Shown here: positions 28,083-36,124 of the stretch, in pieces
Numbering within the stretch: the first letter of the stretch is position 1
Layout: each line of letters begins with the position of its first letter
DNA from: UMGS1519 sp050951005
GTDB lineage: Bacteria; Actinomycetota; Coriobacteriia; Coriobacteriales; Eggerthellaceae
Assembly: GCA_050951005.1 (NCBI GenBank)
Contig: JBMNIP010000002.1
Location: 496,001 to 560,000, forward strand
DNA length: 64,000 nt
Direction: 5' to 3'
Notes under the pieces: generated by a model
Databases searched by the model: none
Told to the model about the DNA's origin: nothing
What the model saw: only the letters and a program-made list of their open reading frames with translations
Made by a program: the position numbers and the translations under genes

Positions 28083-28580
28083 ACTTGATTACCAGTCACA
28101 ACGTCACTGCGCCAAAACATGTCCGCTGCCGCTCGCCTTAGTCGCGAGTTCGATTACCAGTCACAACGTCACTGCGCCAAAACGATTGCCTTCTTCAATC
28201 AGATGCCTTGCTCCAGTTCGATTACCAGTCAGAACGTCACTGCGCCAAAACTGCTTATACGGATAAGTACACGCACGATGTGTTCGATTACCAGTCAGAA
28301 CGTCACTGCGCCAAAACTCGGCGAAGGCGATATGTACCGCCTAATCGGTTCGATTACCAGTCAGAACGTCACTGCGCCAAAACGCCAGGCGCATTGCCTG
28401 GTAGTCGACGGGAGTTCGATTACCAGTCAGAACGTCACTGCGCCAAAACTGCGATTCGGCAAGCTGGCGCTGGGCATACGTTCGATTACCAGTCAGAACG
28501 TCACTGCGCCAAAACATGGCGCGGGCGATGCCGACCCGCGATCGGTTCGATTACCAGTCAGAACGTCACTGCGCCAAAAC
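28083..28580 (-). CRISPR. Type II-A CRISPR array, 8 repeats and 7 spacers
   Basis: Repeats of 36 bp start at 28083, 28148, 28216, 28282, 28348, 28414, 28480 and 28545; spacers are 29, 32, 30, 30, 30, 30 and 29 bp. Read on the minus strand, each repeat begins GTTTTGGCGCAGTGACG and ends GGTAATCGAAC, the usual type II polarity, so the array is transcribed in the same direction as the cas genes. The six repeats nearest csn2 are identical. The two at the left end differ by one base (G to C within AGTCAGAACG), and the very last one also has a degraded end. This places the leader at 28581-28633 beside csn2 and the oldest spacers at the left. Confidence 0.98.
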
Positions 28581-28633
28581 CGATGGCGCGAAATCTACCC
28601 TGCAAAGTAGACGGAAGATCTGACTGTGCTTTT
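28581..28633 (-). promoter_or_regulatory. CRISPR leader
   Basis: A 53-bp gap between csn2 and the first repeat. The identity gradient of the repeats points to this end as the site of new-spacer insertion. It is short, so the promoter for the array may lie inside csn2 or the array may be read from the cas operon. A small CTAC...GTAG dyad is visible. The ATTTGAG anchor of streptococcal leaders is not seen. Confidence 0.55.
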
Positions 28634-29320
28634 CTACCTGTTCTCAATAAAGTCCTGGTCAATGCATATTTTCGTATCCGTAGAATACGTATCAAAACCG
28701 GAACCATTTTCCAGAAACAGCACGGACAAATTCAAGAAAATTGACTGTTTTACCAGTTCATTTGCTTCTTTTTCAGTTAAAAATTTTCGAATATTGATGA
28801 AAACAAACGATTCCTTGAACGAAACGTCAGCAGCAAGAGACAGAAACCGAATCAATTTGTCAAAGAGCGAGTCATCCGGCATATTTTCAACACCAAAGTT
28901 GAATGCCTTCAGATACTTATCTACCGCCCATTCTAGTCCAAACGAATACTCACTATTCATTTGCAAGGCACACTGCGATATTTCTCGTTCGATATCTCCG
29001 TTGATGGTTTCGATCTTTTCCCGAAGCGCATCGTCCTCCCGAATTAGTTTCTCGACACAATCATAGATTTTTCCTGAAAGCAGACGATGCTTCCACGGAA
29101 GACTCAGAGGGTCGCTGATAACCATTAGCGCACTGGCTGGCTTAATAGCTTTCCCAGAATCATCCCATACCGCATACGGCTCTAATGCATCTTCTCCTAG
29201 GCCGGATAATAGGGCCATGCATATACGCGAGAAAAGCCGTTCATTCCTAACATCAAGGGTCATCGGCTCCCCTGCACGAAACTCAATTAACGAGTCTAGG
29301 CCAGAGAACTTGATTATCAT
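28634..29320 (-). CDS. csn2: CRISPR adaptation protein Csn2
   Basis: 228 residues, matching the short form of Csn2 that defines subtype II-A. Csn2 forms a tetrameric ring around DNA ends and works with Cas1, Cas2 and Cas9 in spacer capture. Recognisable family features are the N-terminal IIKFSGLDSLIEF strand pair, a GEDALEPYAVWDDSG segment and the C-terminal LFLENGSGFDTYSTDTKICIDQDFIENR. It overlaps the cas2 stop by 4 bp, so translation is probably coupled. It is the last gene of the cas operon and directly precedes the array leader. Confidence 0.9.
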   Translation of the reverse strand: MIIKFSGLDSLIEFRAGEPMTLDVRNERLFSRICMALLSGLGEDALEPYAVWDDSGKAIKPASALMVISDPLSLPWKHRLLSGKIYDCVEKLIREDDALREKIETINGDIEREISQCALQMNSEYSFGLEWAVDKYLKAFNFGVENMPDDSLFDKLIRFLSLAADVSFKESFVFINIRKFLTEKEANELVKQSIFLNLSVLFLENGSGFDTYSTDTKICIDQDFIENR

Positions 29321-29625
29321 AAGACCACCAGCTCATCCATTGTATCGAGCTCCTCATGGTCTTCTCGCTTTCCAGTGATATACACCATGGTTGAATATTG
29401 CTTCTCGGTTACCTTCAACACCTGAACAAGGCCTGCTGGAGGTCTATGTTTTCGTAGCCGTTCAATCGCAGATGATGCTGCAGCTTCTGTGGTCACCAGT
29501 TTCGAATACACAGATTCCTGCATCATAAGATACCCTTCGTTAATCAGGTATTTCCTGAACAGACGATAGCTCTTTCGTTCTTTTGACGTTTCCACCGGCA
29601 AGTCAAAGAAAACGACCAAGCGCAT
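29317..29625 (-). CDS. cas2: CRISPR-associated endoribonuclease-like Cas2
   Basis: Structural partner of Cas1 in spacer integration; 102 residues. The ferredoxin-like fold shows MRLVVFFDLPVETSKERKSY, with the conserved Asp at position 8, and RKYLINEGYLMMQESVYSK. The ATG at 29625 was chosen because family members begin exactly at this MRL-VFFDLP sequence and a GAGGG box lies upstream. An in-frame ATG at 29652 overlapping the cas1 stop (ATGA) is the alternative and would add nine residues. It overlaps csn2 by 4 bp. Confidence 0.93.
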   Translation of the reverse strand: MRLVVFFDLPVETSKERKSYRLFRKYLINEGYLMMQESVYSKLVTTEAAASSAIERLRKHRPPAGLVQVLKVTEKQYSTMVYITGKREDHEELDTMDELVVL

Positions 29626-29648
29626 AAACCGAACCCTCGCATGTTCTC

Positions 29649-30527
29649 TCATAGAATTTCAAAATCCTCGATGTCATCCACGTCGATCACCTTATTTAGT
29701 GCGTTCAGACAATCCTGGATATAGAGAGCGACAACAGAAGACAGACGGTATGAACCCCCTCTGTACGAAACCCCTTTATTGGGAAGATCGGAGAGAGCCA
29801 ACCGCATCTCTTCATCTAACTCTTCGACAAAGTTGTCGTAAACAATCTCATCGACGGCTGGGCGAAATGGCTCCATCAGATCACAAGCCAGATTGAACTG
29901 GTTGTATTCGTTACGATGATTTATGCCACACTGCGTCAAATAGCCACGACTGACAATTTCCCTATTCACCATAGAAAGAAGAACGGCATAACCATAATTC
30001 AGGGCGCCATTAAGCGGACATGGAAAATCACGGTTGAATTCCTCTCCAAACAAACCAGAGAAGTATATCCGTGCCGCTTGAGCTTCGCGATTTGTGGTAT
30101 CCCCGGACCTTACTTCTCTTGCGCTCTCATATAATCTTTTCGCCTCAACCTCACTTCCCCGCTCTTCAAGAAGCCTTGCCTGTTGGCGAATCTTATCTTT
30201 TATGACATGTTGCCAGACTCGCTTCTTTATAGGGGCACCCCATTCAAGTTGCTCGGCGATTCTTTTGCTTGTGTTGTGAGCTCCATAGAGGGGAAGGTAT
30301 TGCCCGATAGGATTATGTTTTTCATCAGTGACTACTAAGGATATCTTATTTTTTGCCAGCTCAGAAAGGAGGTACGCGCTAAGAAATACTTGATTTGTGC
30401 CAAGGGTTATCGAAGAAATCTCCGAAAGATGAATCTTAGATGCGCCCTCCTCTTGACGAACAATTAAATACCCTCCCTGATAAGAACAGCGGCTCGGATG
30501 TTCAATGATGACGGTCCTAAAGCTCAA
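29649..30527 (-). CDS. cas1: CRISPR-associated integrase Cas1 (type II)
   Basis: Metal-dependent integrase that inserts new spacers. The start is judged to be TTG at 30527, not the ATG at 30545: GGAGG lies exactly 7 nt before the TTG, and the resulting MSFRTVIIEH matches the MS-W/F-RTVVI start of type II Cas1 proteins. This gives 292 residues. Active-site regions are visible: glutamate in TNREAQAARIYF, histidine in GINHRNEYNQFN and acid in LACDLMEPFRPAVDE. The start overlaps the cas9 stop by 11 bp and the end overlaps or abuts cas2, as expected of one operon. Confidence 0.96.
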   Translation of the reverse strand: MSFRTVIIEHPSRCSYQGGYLIVRQEEGASKIHLSEISSITLGTNQVFLSAYLLSELAKNKISLVVTDEKHNPIGQYLPLYGAHNTSKRIAEQLEWGAPIKKRVWQHVIKDKIRQQARLLEERGSEVEAKRLYESAREVRSGDTTNREAQAARIYFSGLFGEEFNRDFPCPLNGALNYGYAVLLSMVNREIVSRGYLTQCGINHRNEYNQFNLACDLMEPFRPAVDEIVYDNFVEELDEEMRLALSDLPNKGVSYRGGSYRLSSVVALYIQDCLNALNKVIDVDDIEDFEIL

Positions 30528-33500
30528 GCTTGTACCTCCGCTCAAACATACCCGTCACAGAAGTATCGATAAACCAGACTTCGCTCGTAGGATCTGAGAA
30601 GATTTTTTTATATGTTGGCTGTATACAACCGACATATTTCCCACCTCCAATCTCTGAAAGATTAATCATATTGCACGAGCCACACGAAATCTTCAGCAGA
30701 GATACGAGTGCCCGTTGCTGAGCAGCAATATCGGCCTTTGCAAAACCGTCTCTCAATTCTTTCAGCGCTAGTAAGTCGCTAAGACGCGTTGCGTAATGAT
30801 CAAGTGCTACGCAATACTCGTCAAACAATTGAACCGCTTCAGTGCTACTTTCGAGCGTTCCTTCAATAGCCTCCTTAAACTTCGCCACAATTGCTTGTGA
30901 AAACGCAAGTTGTCTTGCATTCCTCGCTTCTCTTCCTCCCGTGATGTATAAACGGTTGCCATTCCACTCGAATAGCTGGTATTTGTAGACCCGTTCTTTC
31001 ACGATCTTCAAGAAATCGCAGTTCATCGACTCCGCAAGTGAAGTGGCATATTCGACGAGATAATCAGGATTGGACTCAAGTCTGGCCTGGACGCTAACTG
31101 GCACACCGGCAAATTCAATTATCGATTTATTATTCTTCCGGTTTATCGCCTTGTAGATAAAGAAGTAAGCAAACTGCTCACGAGAATAGCTGCCGTACTT
31201 GCGAGGATTTAAATTTCCCTTCAGGGGAAGCTCCAATGCTTTCTTCGTCTGTTTAGGAGAGTAGATGGTCGCATCCCAAAATGCACCGGTCGTGATTTCG
31301 GGCATTCGCGATATGAAGCAATCTTTGTAATTCAAGAAACGGCGAATGCGATCACACTCGGCCTCAGCATCCCAATCATCTTTGAATACTTCTCCCGTTT
31401 CCTTATCGAAACCCGAGCTTAAGAAGCTTTGGACAATGAATGAAGAAGACCCTGGCGCATTGCCCGTTTTCTGAAGCTTTTCCTTCTGGGTCTTTACCAA
31501 GCTCCGTACCACCTTGGTGTACTTCATTGGATTGTCGTAGATGTCAGGATGGCGTTTCTGAATGAAACGCCCCATCTCACATGCAAGTAGCGCGTCGTGC
31601 GCATGATGATAATCATTGAGCTCTCGGCATTTCACGAAGCCTTCTGCTTTGCGCAGCTGAGATGACAAAGAAGCCTTAACGGGCACCACTGCAGTTTCGA
31701 TATACTCATCCTTCAGCATCATCTGCACGATTTTCACTATTTGGCTTGTTTCCACCAATTGACGTGCGATGAATCCCTTTAAACGGTCGTCGCTAATACT
31801 GGCACGCATCAGGTTGCGGTATTTCTTATCGCCAATAAGCTTTGCCTTATGGAGCGCATCCCAATAATCATGCATTTTTCGACGAACGTCCTCACTAAGG
31901 AGCAGCGAGTCCGACTTCTCTTGATTCTCCTGGGCGAGAACGAGCGCCTTATTCTCAAAACTGTCGTCCTTGATATACGTTTGCGGAATAATGTGATCGA
32001 CCTGATACTCGGACAGACGCTTAATGTCTAACGCCTTGCCAGAATAGAGGCTCTTACCATTCTGCATGAAGTACAGCGTCAAACGCTCATCCAGTTCTTC
32101 TGGCTTCTTCTTATTGAAATCCCCTAGCAAACCAGACTTGAGTAATTCGGGATTTTCCTTCTTGAAAGCCGCCAGCGCTTCTTTCAAATTGTTGTATCGG
32201 GTTCTAGTGCGATTTCCTTTGTTGCGCGGATCTTCCTCGCGAGTGACCTCGATATAGATGTTGCTTGGATCGTGACCTGCAATTTTCCTGATCTCGGCAA
32301 TGATACGTAGGGATTGATTAACGGATCGTCGCAGTGCAGGCGAACCGGGAAGCTCCTCCAATGACAGCCTCCCATGCTTCTCCAGGTACGCTTTGTTATG
32401 AGCGTCAATCATCTTTCCGAATTCAAGATCATCGTCATGAAGAATCTCCATGAACACCATCGCTTGATTCTTATGGTCGTAATTCGGGTTGCCTTCCTCA
32501 AGAATATCCATAATGCTCTTGGGACCATCGTCGGTATGGGCTTTCAAGCCGATAAGCAGCTTTTCAGACAGACGCCCCCATCCAGCGAAACGCTTCTTGC
32601 AAATTTTTTCAATCTGCTCGTCGGAAAGACGGTCGCCGTAGGCTCGTTTTATCTCTGCCTTAAGAATGTTTCTATCTTCGAAAAGCGTGTTCCACTTAAT
32701 CAGCTCTTCGACCATCCGCTCATCTTCTGCCGAAAGATAGTCAACGCCCAATAAATTGGTGAAGAAGCCATACGAAGAAAGCTTGGACTCGAACCCCGTT
32801 TCGCCTTGTCCGCCGAAGACATGTGCATTGAAATACCCTTTGCGCTTCAGCCAGTTTTCCACAGCTTTGTAGGAAACTTTCTTTCCCCGCTCAAAAAGGT
32901 CTTCCATTATTTCAGCGCGGAAGTCATAGCTGAAGCGATGGATATCGTCGCCATCCTGAGTCCACTTTGCGCCGTTAAGCTCATTCAGCACACAGTAGCG
33001 CTCATAAAGAAGCGAGCATCTCGGGAGTACTGGCTCTCCCTGCAAGTACGTGCAGGTTCCCGTCATTCGCTCGATAAACGCTTGCGCACTACCGTGCTTG
33101 TCTATGATTTCTTCCCAATTCCAGGGAAAAATTCTTTCATTTTCCTTACCCGGTTGGCGCACAGACCAAGCAAATCGTTTCTCGCCTGAAGCATCCAATG
33201 CTGCATTCTTGGTTGTCAGGGGGCCTACATAATAGGGAATACGGAAGGTAACTAGAGACTCAATCCTCTCAGCATTTTCTAGCAGGAACGAATAGAACTC
33301 ACCCTGCTTCTGAAGTATCGTATGCATCTCTTCTAAATGGAGTTGATAAGGAATGCTTCCGTTGTCACTGGTCTTAAGGCGACGAAGGAAGTTGCTTTCC
33401 GTGAAGTCTTCCATCATCTGGGTATATCGCTTGTCGCTTTCGGCAGCAGTGCCCTCGAATAGCTTCTTTACTTCCTTCTGGAAATCGTCATACGAAGTGC

Positions 33501-34632
33501 CGCCACGCCGCACGTTGTATTTTGTATAGCCCTTTGCTTTGCTGGGATCATACTCGTGGGTGCCTGGATAGAATTGGCCACAAAAAAATTCGTGATACTG
33601 ATCCGGGGCGTAATCTCGTACAAGCTCCTTTAGAACTTTCAAGTCCTTGCCATACTTTTCATACTCGCGAACTTTGCAATAGGAAAGCGTTTGGCCATTG
33701 GCGCCCTTTAAGATGCCCATCAAGATGTATGACGAGTAAACCGCTTGCAGTGCTTCAAAAAGCTCGAAGCCTTCATCGGGACAAACTTCTTCGAATTCGG
33801 CAACCTTTTCATCGTTATCTAGGGCAAATTTCTGATCATCACCCTCTAGAAAGAAAATGGAACTAAAATTTGCCTTATAGCCTACTATGGCCTGGGAAAT
33901 TGGCTTACCGAGCGTTTTTTCGTAATCCTTTGACAGGCCAAGTAATTGTTGAGATCCAGTCTGTTTATCGGCGCGGCTAAGCGACTGATCCTCAAATAGG
34001 GTGCAAAGCTCTTTTCTATCGCAGGATGCTTCAATATCCCACTCTTCGCACCACGCTTCGAAAGCATCAGCAAATCGATTAATCGAATCACTCATGCTCG
34101 CATTCTTCGCGCTCAACCGCGCATTGTCTTGGTGCAGAAAATTGCCCCGAGTTTTCACGATGTTATGCAATGCAAGGTAAATGAGTCGCAGGTCCTCTTT
34201 TCGGCTCGACTCCATCAGATATACGCGCAAATGGTAAATGGTTGGAAATCGTTGATAGTAATCAACTTCAGTGAAATCTGAGTCGTTGAAAAGAGGCCAA
34301 CGATAGTTATCGTGCCCAGCAGCACGATCTTCTTTCAATAGACGAGATTGGTTTAAACGAATGAAGAATTCGCTATCAACTGTTTCCATTTCCGAAGCAA
34401 ATATCTGCTGAAGAAGATCAAGCCTCTGCCGACGGCGATCATATCGACGGCGCTGTCCGCGATGTGTGCGAGCTTCCGATGCCTCTTGTGCATTTGGAAA
34501 GATTCTGCTCCCCCAAGTTGGCTTTCCCTTGAAATGGCACAGATTACCGTCATCGTCGGTAACGGCCCACCCAACGGAACCAGTGCCAATATCGAGCCCT
34601 ATATTGTAACTACCCACATTGCGCAAGTTCAT
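30517..34632 (-). CDS. cas9: RNA-guided endonuclease Cas9 (type II-A)
   Basis: 1371 residues, close to the length of the Streptococcus pyogenes enzyme. RuvC-I is IGLDIGTGSVGW (Asp14), then the Arg-rich bridge helix ARTHRGQRRRYDRRRQR. RuvC-II is IYIEVTRE (Glu795), the HNH site is YQVDHIIPQT (His880), and RuvC-III is YHHAHDALL (His1010, Asp1013). All nuclease residues are intact, so it should be active. The C-terminal PAM-interacting domain ends with SVTGMFERRYKLEL, parallel to the end of the S. pyogenes enzyme. The ATG at 34632 is preferred over the longer frame because GGGGAGGG lies just upstream and the protein then starts just before RuvC-I. The gene is A+T richer than its surroundings, a sign of transfer. 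Confidence 0.98.
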   Translation of the reverse strand: MNLRNVGSYNIGLDIGTGSVGWAVTDDDGNLCHFKGKPTWGSRIFPNAQEASEARTHRGQRRRYDRRRQRLDLLQQIFASEMETVDSEFFIRLNQSRLLKEDRAAGHDNYRWPLFNDSDFTEVDYYQRFPTIYHLRVYLMESSRKEDLRLIYLALHNIVKTRGNFLHQDNARLSAKNASMSDSINRFADAFEAWCEEWDIEASCDRKELCTLFEDQSLSRADKQTGSQQLLGLSKDYEKTLGKPISQAIVGYKANFSSIFFLEGDDQKFALDNDEKVAEFEEVCPDEGFELFEALQAVYSSYILMGILKGANGQTLSYCKVREYEKYGKDLKVLKELVRDYAPDQYHEFFCGQFYPGTHEYDPSKAKGYTKYNVRRGGTSYDDFQKEVKKLFEGTAAESDKRYTQMMEDFTESNFLRRLKTSDNGSIPYQLHLEEMHTILQKQGEFYSFLLENAERIESLVTFRIPYYVGPLTTKNAALDASGEKRFAWSVRQPGKENERIFPWNWEEIIDKHGSAQAFIERMTGTCTYLQGEPVLPRCSLLYERYCVLNELNGAKWTQDGDDIHRFSYDFRAEIMEDLFERGKKVSYKAVENWLKRKGYFNAHVFGGQGETGFESKLSSYGFFTNLLGVDYLSAEDERMVEELIKWNTLFEDRNILKAEIKRAYGDRLSDEQIEKICKKRFAGWGRLSEKLLIGLKAHTDDGPKSIMDILEEGNPNYDHKNQAMVFMEILHDDDLEFGKMIDAHNKAYLEKHGRLSLEELPGSPALRRSVNQSLRIIAEIRKIAGHDPSNIYIEVTREEDPRNKGNRTRTRYNNLKEALAAFKKENPELLKSGLLGDFNKKKPEELDERLTLYFMQNGKSLYSGKALDIKRLSEYQVDHIIPQTYIKDDSFENKALVLAQENQEKSDSLLLSEDVRRKMHDYWDALHKAKLIGDKKYRNLMRASISDDRLKGFIARQLVETSQIVKIVQMMLKDEYIETAVVPVKASLSSQLRKAEGFVKCRELNDYHHAHDALLACEMGRFIQKRHPDIYDNPMKYTKVVRSLVKTQKEKLQKTGNAPGSSSFIVQSFLSSGFDKETGEVFKDDWDAEAECDRIRRFLNYKDCFISRMPEITTGAFWDATIYSPKQTKKALELPLKGNLNPRKYGSYSREQFAYFFIYKAINRKNNKSIIEFAGVPVSVQARLESNPDYLVEYATSLAESMNCDFLKIVKERVYKYQLFEWNGNRLYITGGREARNARQLAFSQAIVAKFKEAIEGTLESSTEAVQLFDEYCVALDHYATRLSDLLALKELRDGFAKADIAAQQRALVSLLKISCGSCNMINLSEIGGGKYVGCIQPTYKKIFSDPTSEVWFIDTSVTGMFERRYKLEL

Positions 34633-34653
34633 ATTGCCCTCCCCATTTCGTGG

Positions 34654-34659
34654 TATAGT
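34654..34659 (+). promoter_or_regulatory. Extended -10 element for tracrRNA
   Basis: TGG-TATAGT on the plus strand, placed about 7 nt before the anti-repeat. No good -35 is visible, which is acceptable for an extended -10. It lies between the cas9 start codon and the tracrRNA, inside the likely cas9 leader. Confidence 0.55.
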
Positions 34660-34665
34660 TGACGT

Positions 34666-34790
34666 GTCCGGATTACCAGTCAGGACATCACTGCAAGTCA
34701 AAATAAAGGCTTAGCCTAAAAAGCTTCTTACGAAGCGCCACGTAGGTGGCAATTTTGACTCAAAGAAGCCCTCGTCAGAGGGCTTCTTTA
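34666..34790 (+). ncRNA. tracrRNA of the type II-A system
   Basis: The anti-repeat (about 34670-34704) pairs with the crRNA repeat over more than 25 positions, with an unpaired AA bulge on the tracrRNA side. This matches the arrangement of the S. pyogenes duplex. Downstream, GGCTTAGCC resembles the nexus hairpin. Two small hairpins follow (GCTTC-TTAC-GAAGC and GCCAC-GTAG-GTGGC), then a 12-bp terminator hairpin at 34762-34789 (AAAGAAGCCCTC / GAGGGCTTCTTT). It is transcribed away from cas9. The segment ATTTTGACT (34752-34760) is an exact complement of AGTCAAAAT in the anti-repeat (34696-34704), so an alternative closed fold is possible. Confidence 0.92.
34672..34701 (-). promoter_or_regulatory. 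Probable cas operon promoter embedded in the tracrRNA anti-repeat
   Basis: On the minus strand TTGACT (34701-34696) and GGTAAT (34677-34672) are 18 bp apart. Transcription would begin near 34665, about 33 nt before the cas9 ATG. Both elements lie within the tracrRNA anti-repeat, so the two divergent promoters interlock. Confidence 0.45.
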
Positions 34791-34877
34791 TTGTAGCTAT
34801 TCATCTGTTTCGGACGAAGCGTAATTACTGATTAGACGTTAACGGCGTTAATTTCTGACCAGCGCCATCAACCGCGT

Positions 34878-35642
34878 TTAGTGCATCAGCCAGCCGCCCT
34901 CGGAATAGATAGACGTGCCCGTCAGGTATGCGGCGTCATCGCTTGCCAGGAACAGCACCGCATTCGCGATGTCGTCCTTGGTTCCGCGCCGCCCCAACGG
35001 CACCGTGGCGTTGTATGCCTCTTCGGTGCCCGGCTGCCGATACACCGCGTCGTTGAGGTCGGTCGGCACACTGCCCGGACCCACCGCATTCACGCGGATG
35101 CCGTATTCCCCCACATCCTGGGCAAAAGATTCGGTTACCGCGCGCACCCCGGCCTTCGCCACGTTGTAGACCGCGTTGCCTGGACGGCACCGCGCTGCAT
35201 TGATGGACGAGATGTTCACGATGGCCCCCGGTGTTCCCTGTTCCTTGTGATAGCGGCAGAACCACTGGCAGGCGAAGAACACCGACTTCAGATCGGTGGC
35301 GATCACACGCTCCCACTGCTCCTCGGTTGCATCGAGCGCATTGCCGCGTTCCCAGATACCCGCATTGTTCACCAGCACGTCGAACGCACCGAAGTGCTTT
35401 ACAACCTCCGAGAAGAACGAGGCGATCTGGTCGATATGCGCCACATCCACCACACCGGCCATGACGCGGGAATGGTCGCTGCCCGCCACTTCGTCCAACA
35501 GCCGATCCTTCCCTTTGGGCGAACGGCTGCAGAACGCCACGTTGGCGCCCGCTTCGTAGAAGCGCTCGCCGATACGGCGTCCGATGCCGCGTGCAGAACC
35601 GGTAACAACCACGGTCTTTCCCGAGAAATCATAGGTGTTCAT
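34878..35642 (-). CDS. Short-chain dehydrogenase/reductase (SDR)
   Basis: 254-residue classical SDR. NAD(P)-binding motif TGSARGIG (14-21), structural NNAG (92-95), catalytic Ser146, Tyr159 and Lys163 (ISSINAARCRPGNAVYNVAK). The sequence resembles 3-oxoacyl-ACP reductase/glucose dehydrogenase-type SDRs, but the substrate cannot be assigned. An Arg after the Gly-rich loop (ARGIGRR) and SRSP after strand 2 suggest NADP preference; this is inference. The start ATG lies after a weak AAGGACTCC region. It stands alone between the CRISPR locus and a tRNA gene. Confidence 0.88.
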   Translation of the reverse strand: MNTYDFSGKTVVVTGSARGIGRRIGERFYEAGANVAFCSRSPKGKDRLLDEVAGSDHSRVMAGVVDVAHIDQIASFFSEVVKHFGAFDVLVNNAGIWERGNALDATEEQWERVIATDLKSVFFACQWFCRYHKEQGTPGAIVNISSINAARCRPGNAVYNVAKAGVRAVTESFAQDVGEYGIRVNAVGPGSVPTDLNDAVYRQPGTEEAYNATVPLGRRGTKDDIANAVLFLASDDAAYLTGTSIYSEGGWLMH

Positions 35643-35756
35643 AAGGAGTCCTTACCTCAATGCCGGTGAGCTGGTTTCAGAATACACCGGTGCAAATGAA
35701 GGGTGTGCTTCTATCAGGCAAAATCGGTGCTGCATAGGAATGAGGTCCGAGAAAAC

Positions 35757-35789
35757 AAAGCAGGCCGGGGATTGCCTCCCCGGCCTGCG
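35757..35789 (-). terminator. Terminator of the tRNA-Thr gene
   Basis: Perfect stem GCAGGCCGGGG / CCCCGGCCTGC with a 7-nt loop, followed on the minus strand by TTTGTTTTCT. Confidence 0.85.
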
Positions 35790-35797
35790 TTCTTACG

Positions 35798-35873
35798 TGG
35801 AGCCAACGACCGGATTCGAACCGGTGACCTACGCTTTACGAGAGCGTTGCTCTACCAGCTGAGCCACGTTGGC
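35798..35873 (-). tRNA. tRNA-Thr (anticodon CGT)
   Basis: 76 nt with encoded CCA. Acceptor arms GCCAACG / CGTTGGC pair perfectly, the T-arm holds GGTTCGAATCC, and the anticodon stem ACGCT / AGCGT encloses the loop CTCGTAA, giving anticodon CGT for the ACG codon. A strong terminator follows. Confidence 0.96.
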
Positions 35874-36124
35874 AACGGCATCGGGCTTTCAGCCCGTGTG
35901 CAGAATGGCATTATAAAGCAGAAATGCAGGTCGTTCAAGCAGGCGGGCATCCTCACAAGAAGCGCAAATCGGCTCTCTGCCCACTGCCCTCATCCGATGG
36001 AAGGCATCTGCCTCATCCGTTCGCCATCCGGGCCACAACGGTAATTGGAAAAATGTATCAGGCAAATCCCATAACCGCAGATGGTTGTTATAAACTAGGA
36101 AAATAATTCAAGGGAGAGGGAATA

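Noticed and set aside
27617..28120. Upstream extension of the NhaC frame into the rubredoxin gene and the array
   Set aside because: It would overlap an antisense rubredoxin gene and a CRISPR repeat; the ATG at 27616 has a good ribosome site and matches the family start.
28581..28600. Short match between the leader start and the beginning of the adjacent spacer (ATGGCGCG)
   Set aside because: Eight bases in GC-rich DNA is expected by chance; no evidence of a duplicated spacer.
28119..28744. Two frames reading through the CRISPR repeats, giving repeated peptides
   Set aside because: Their periodicity is exactly that of the repeats and spacers; they are not proteins.
34632..34701. Longer Cas9 start at 34701
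   Set aside because: The 23 extra codons are the reverse of the tracrRNA anti-repeat and promoter; the ATG at 34632 has a strong ribosome site and fits the family.
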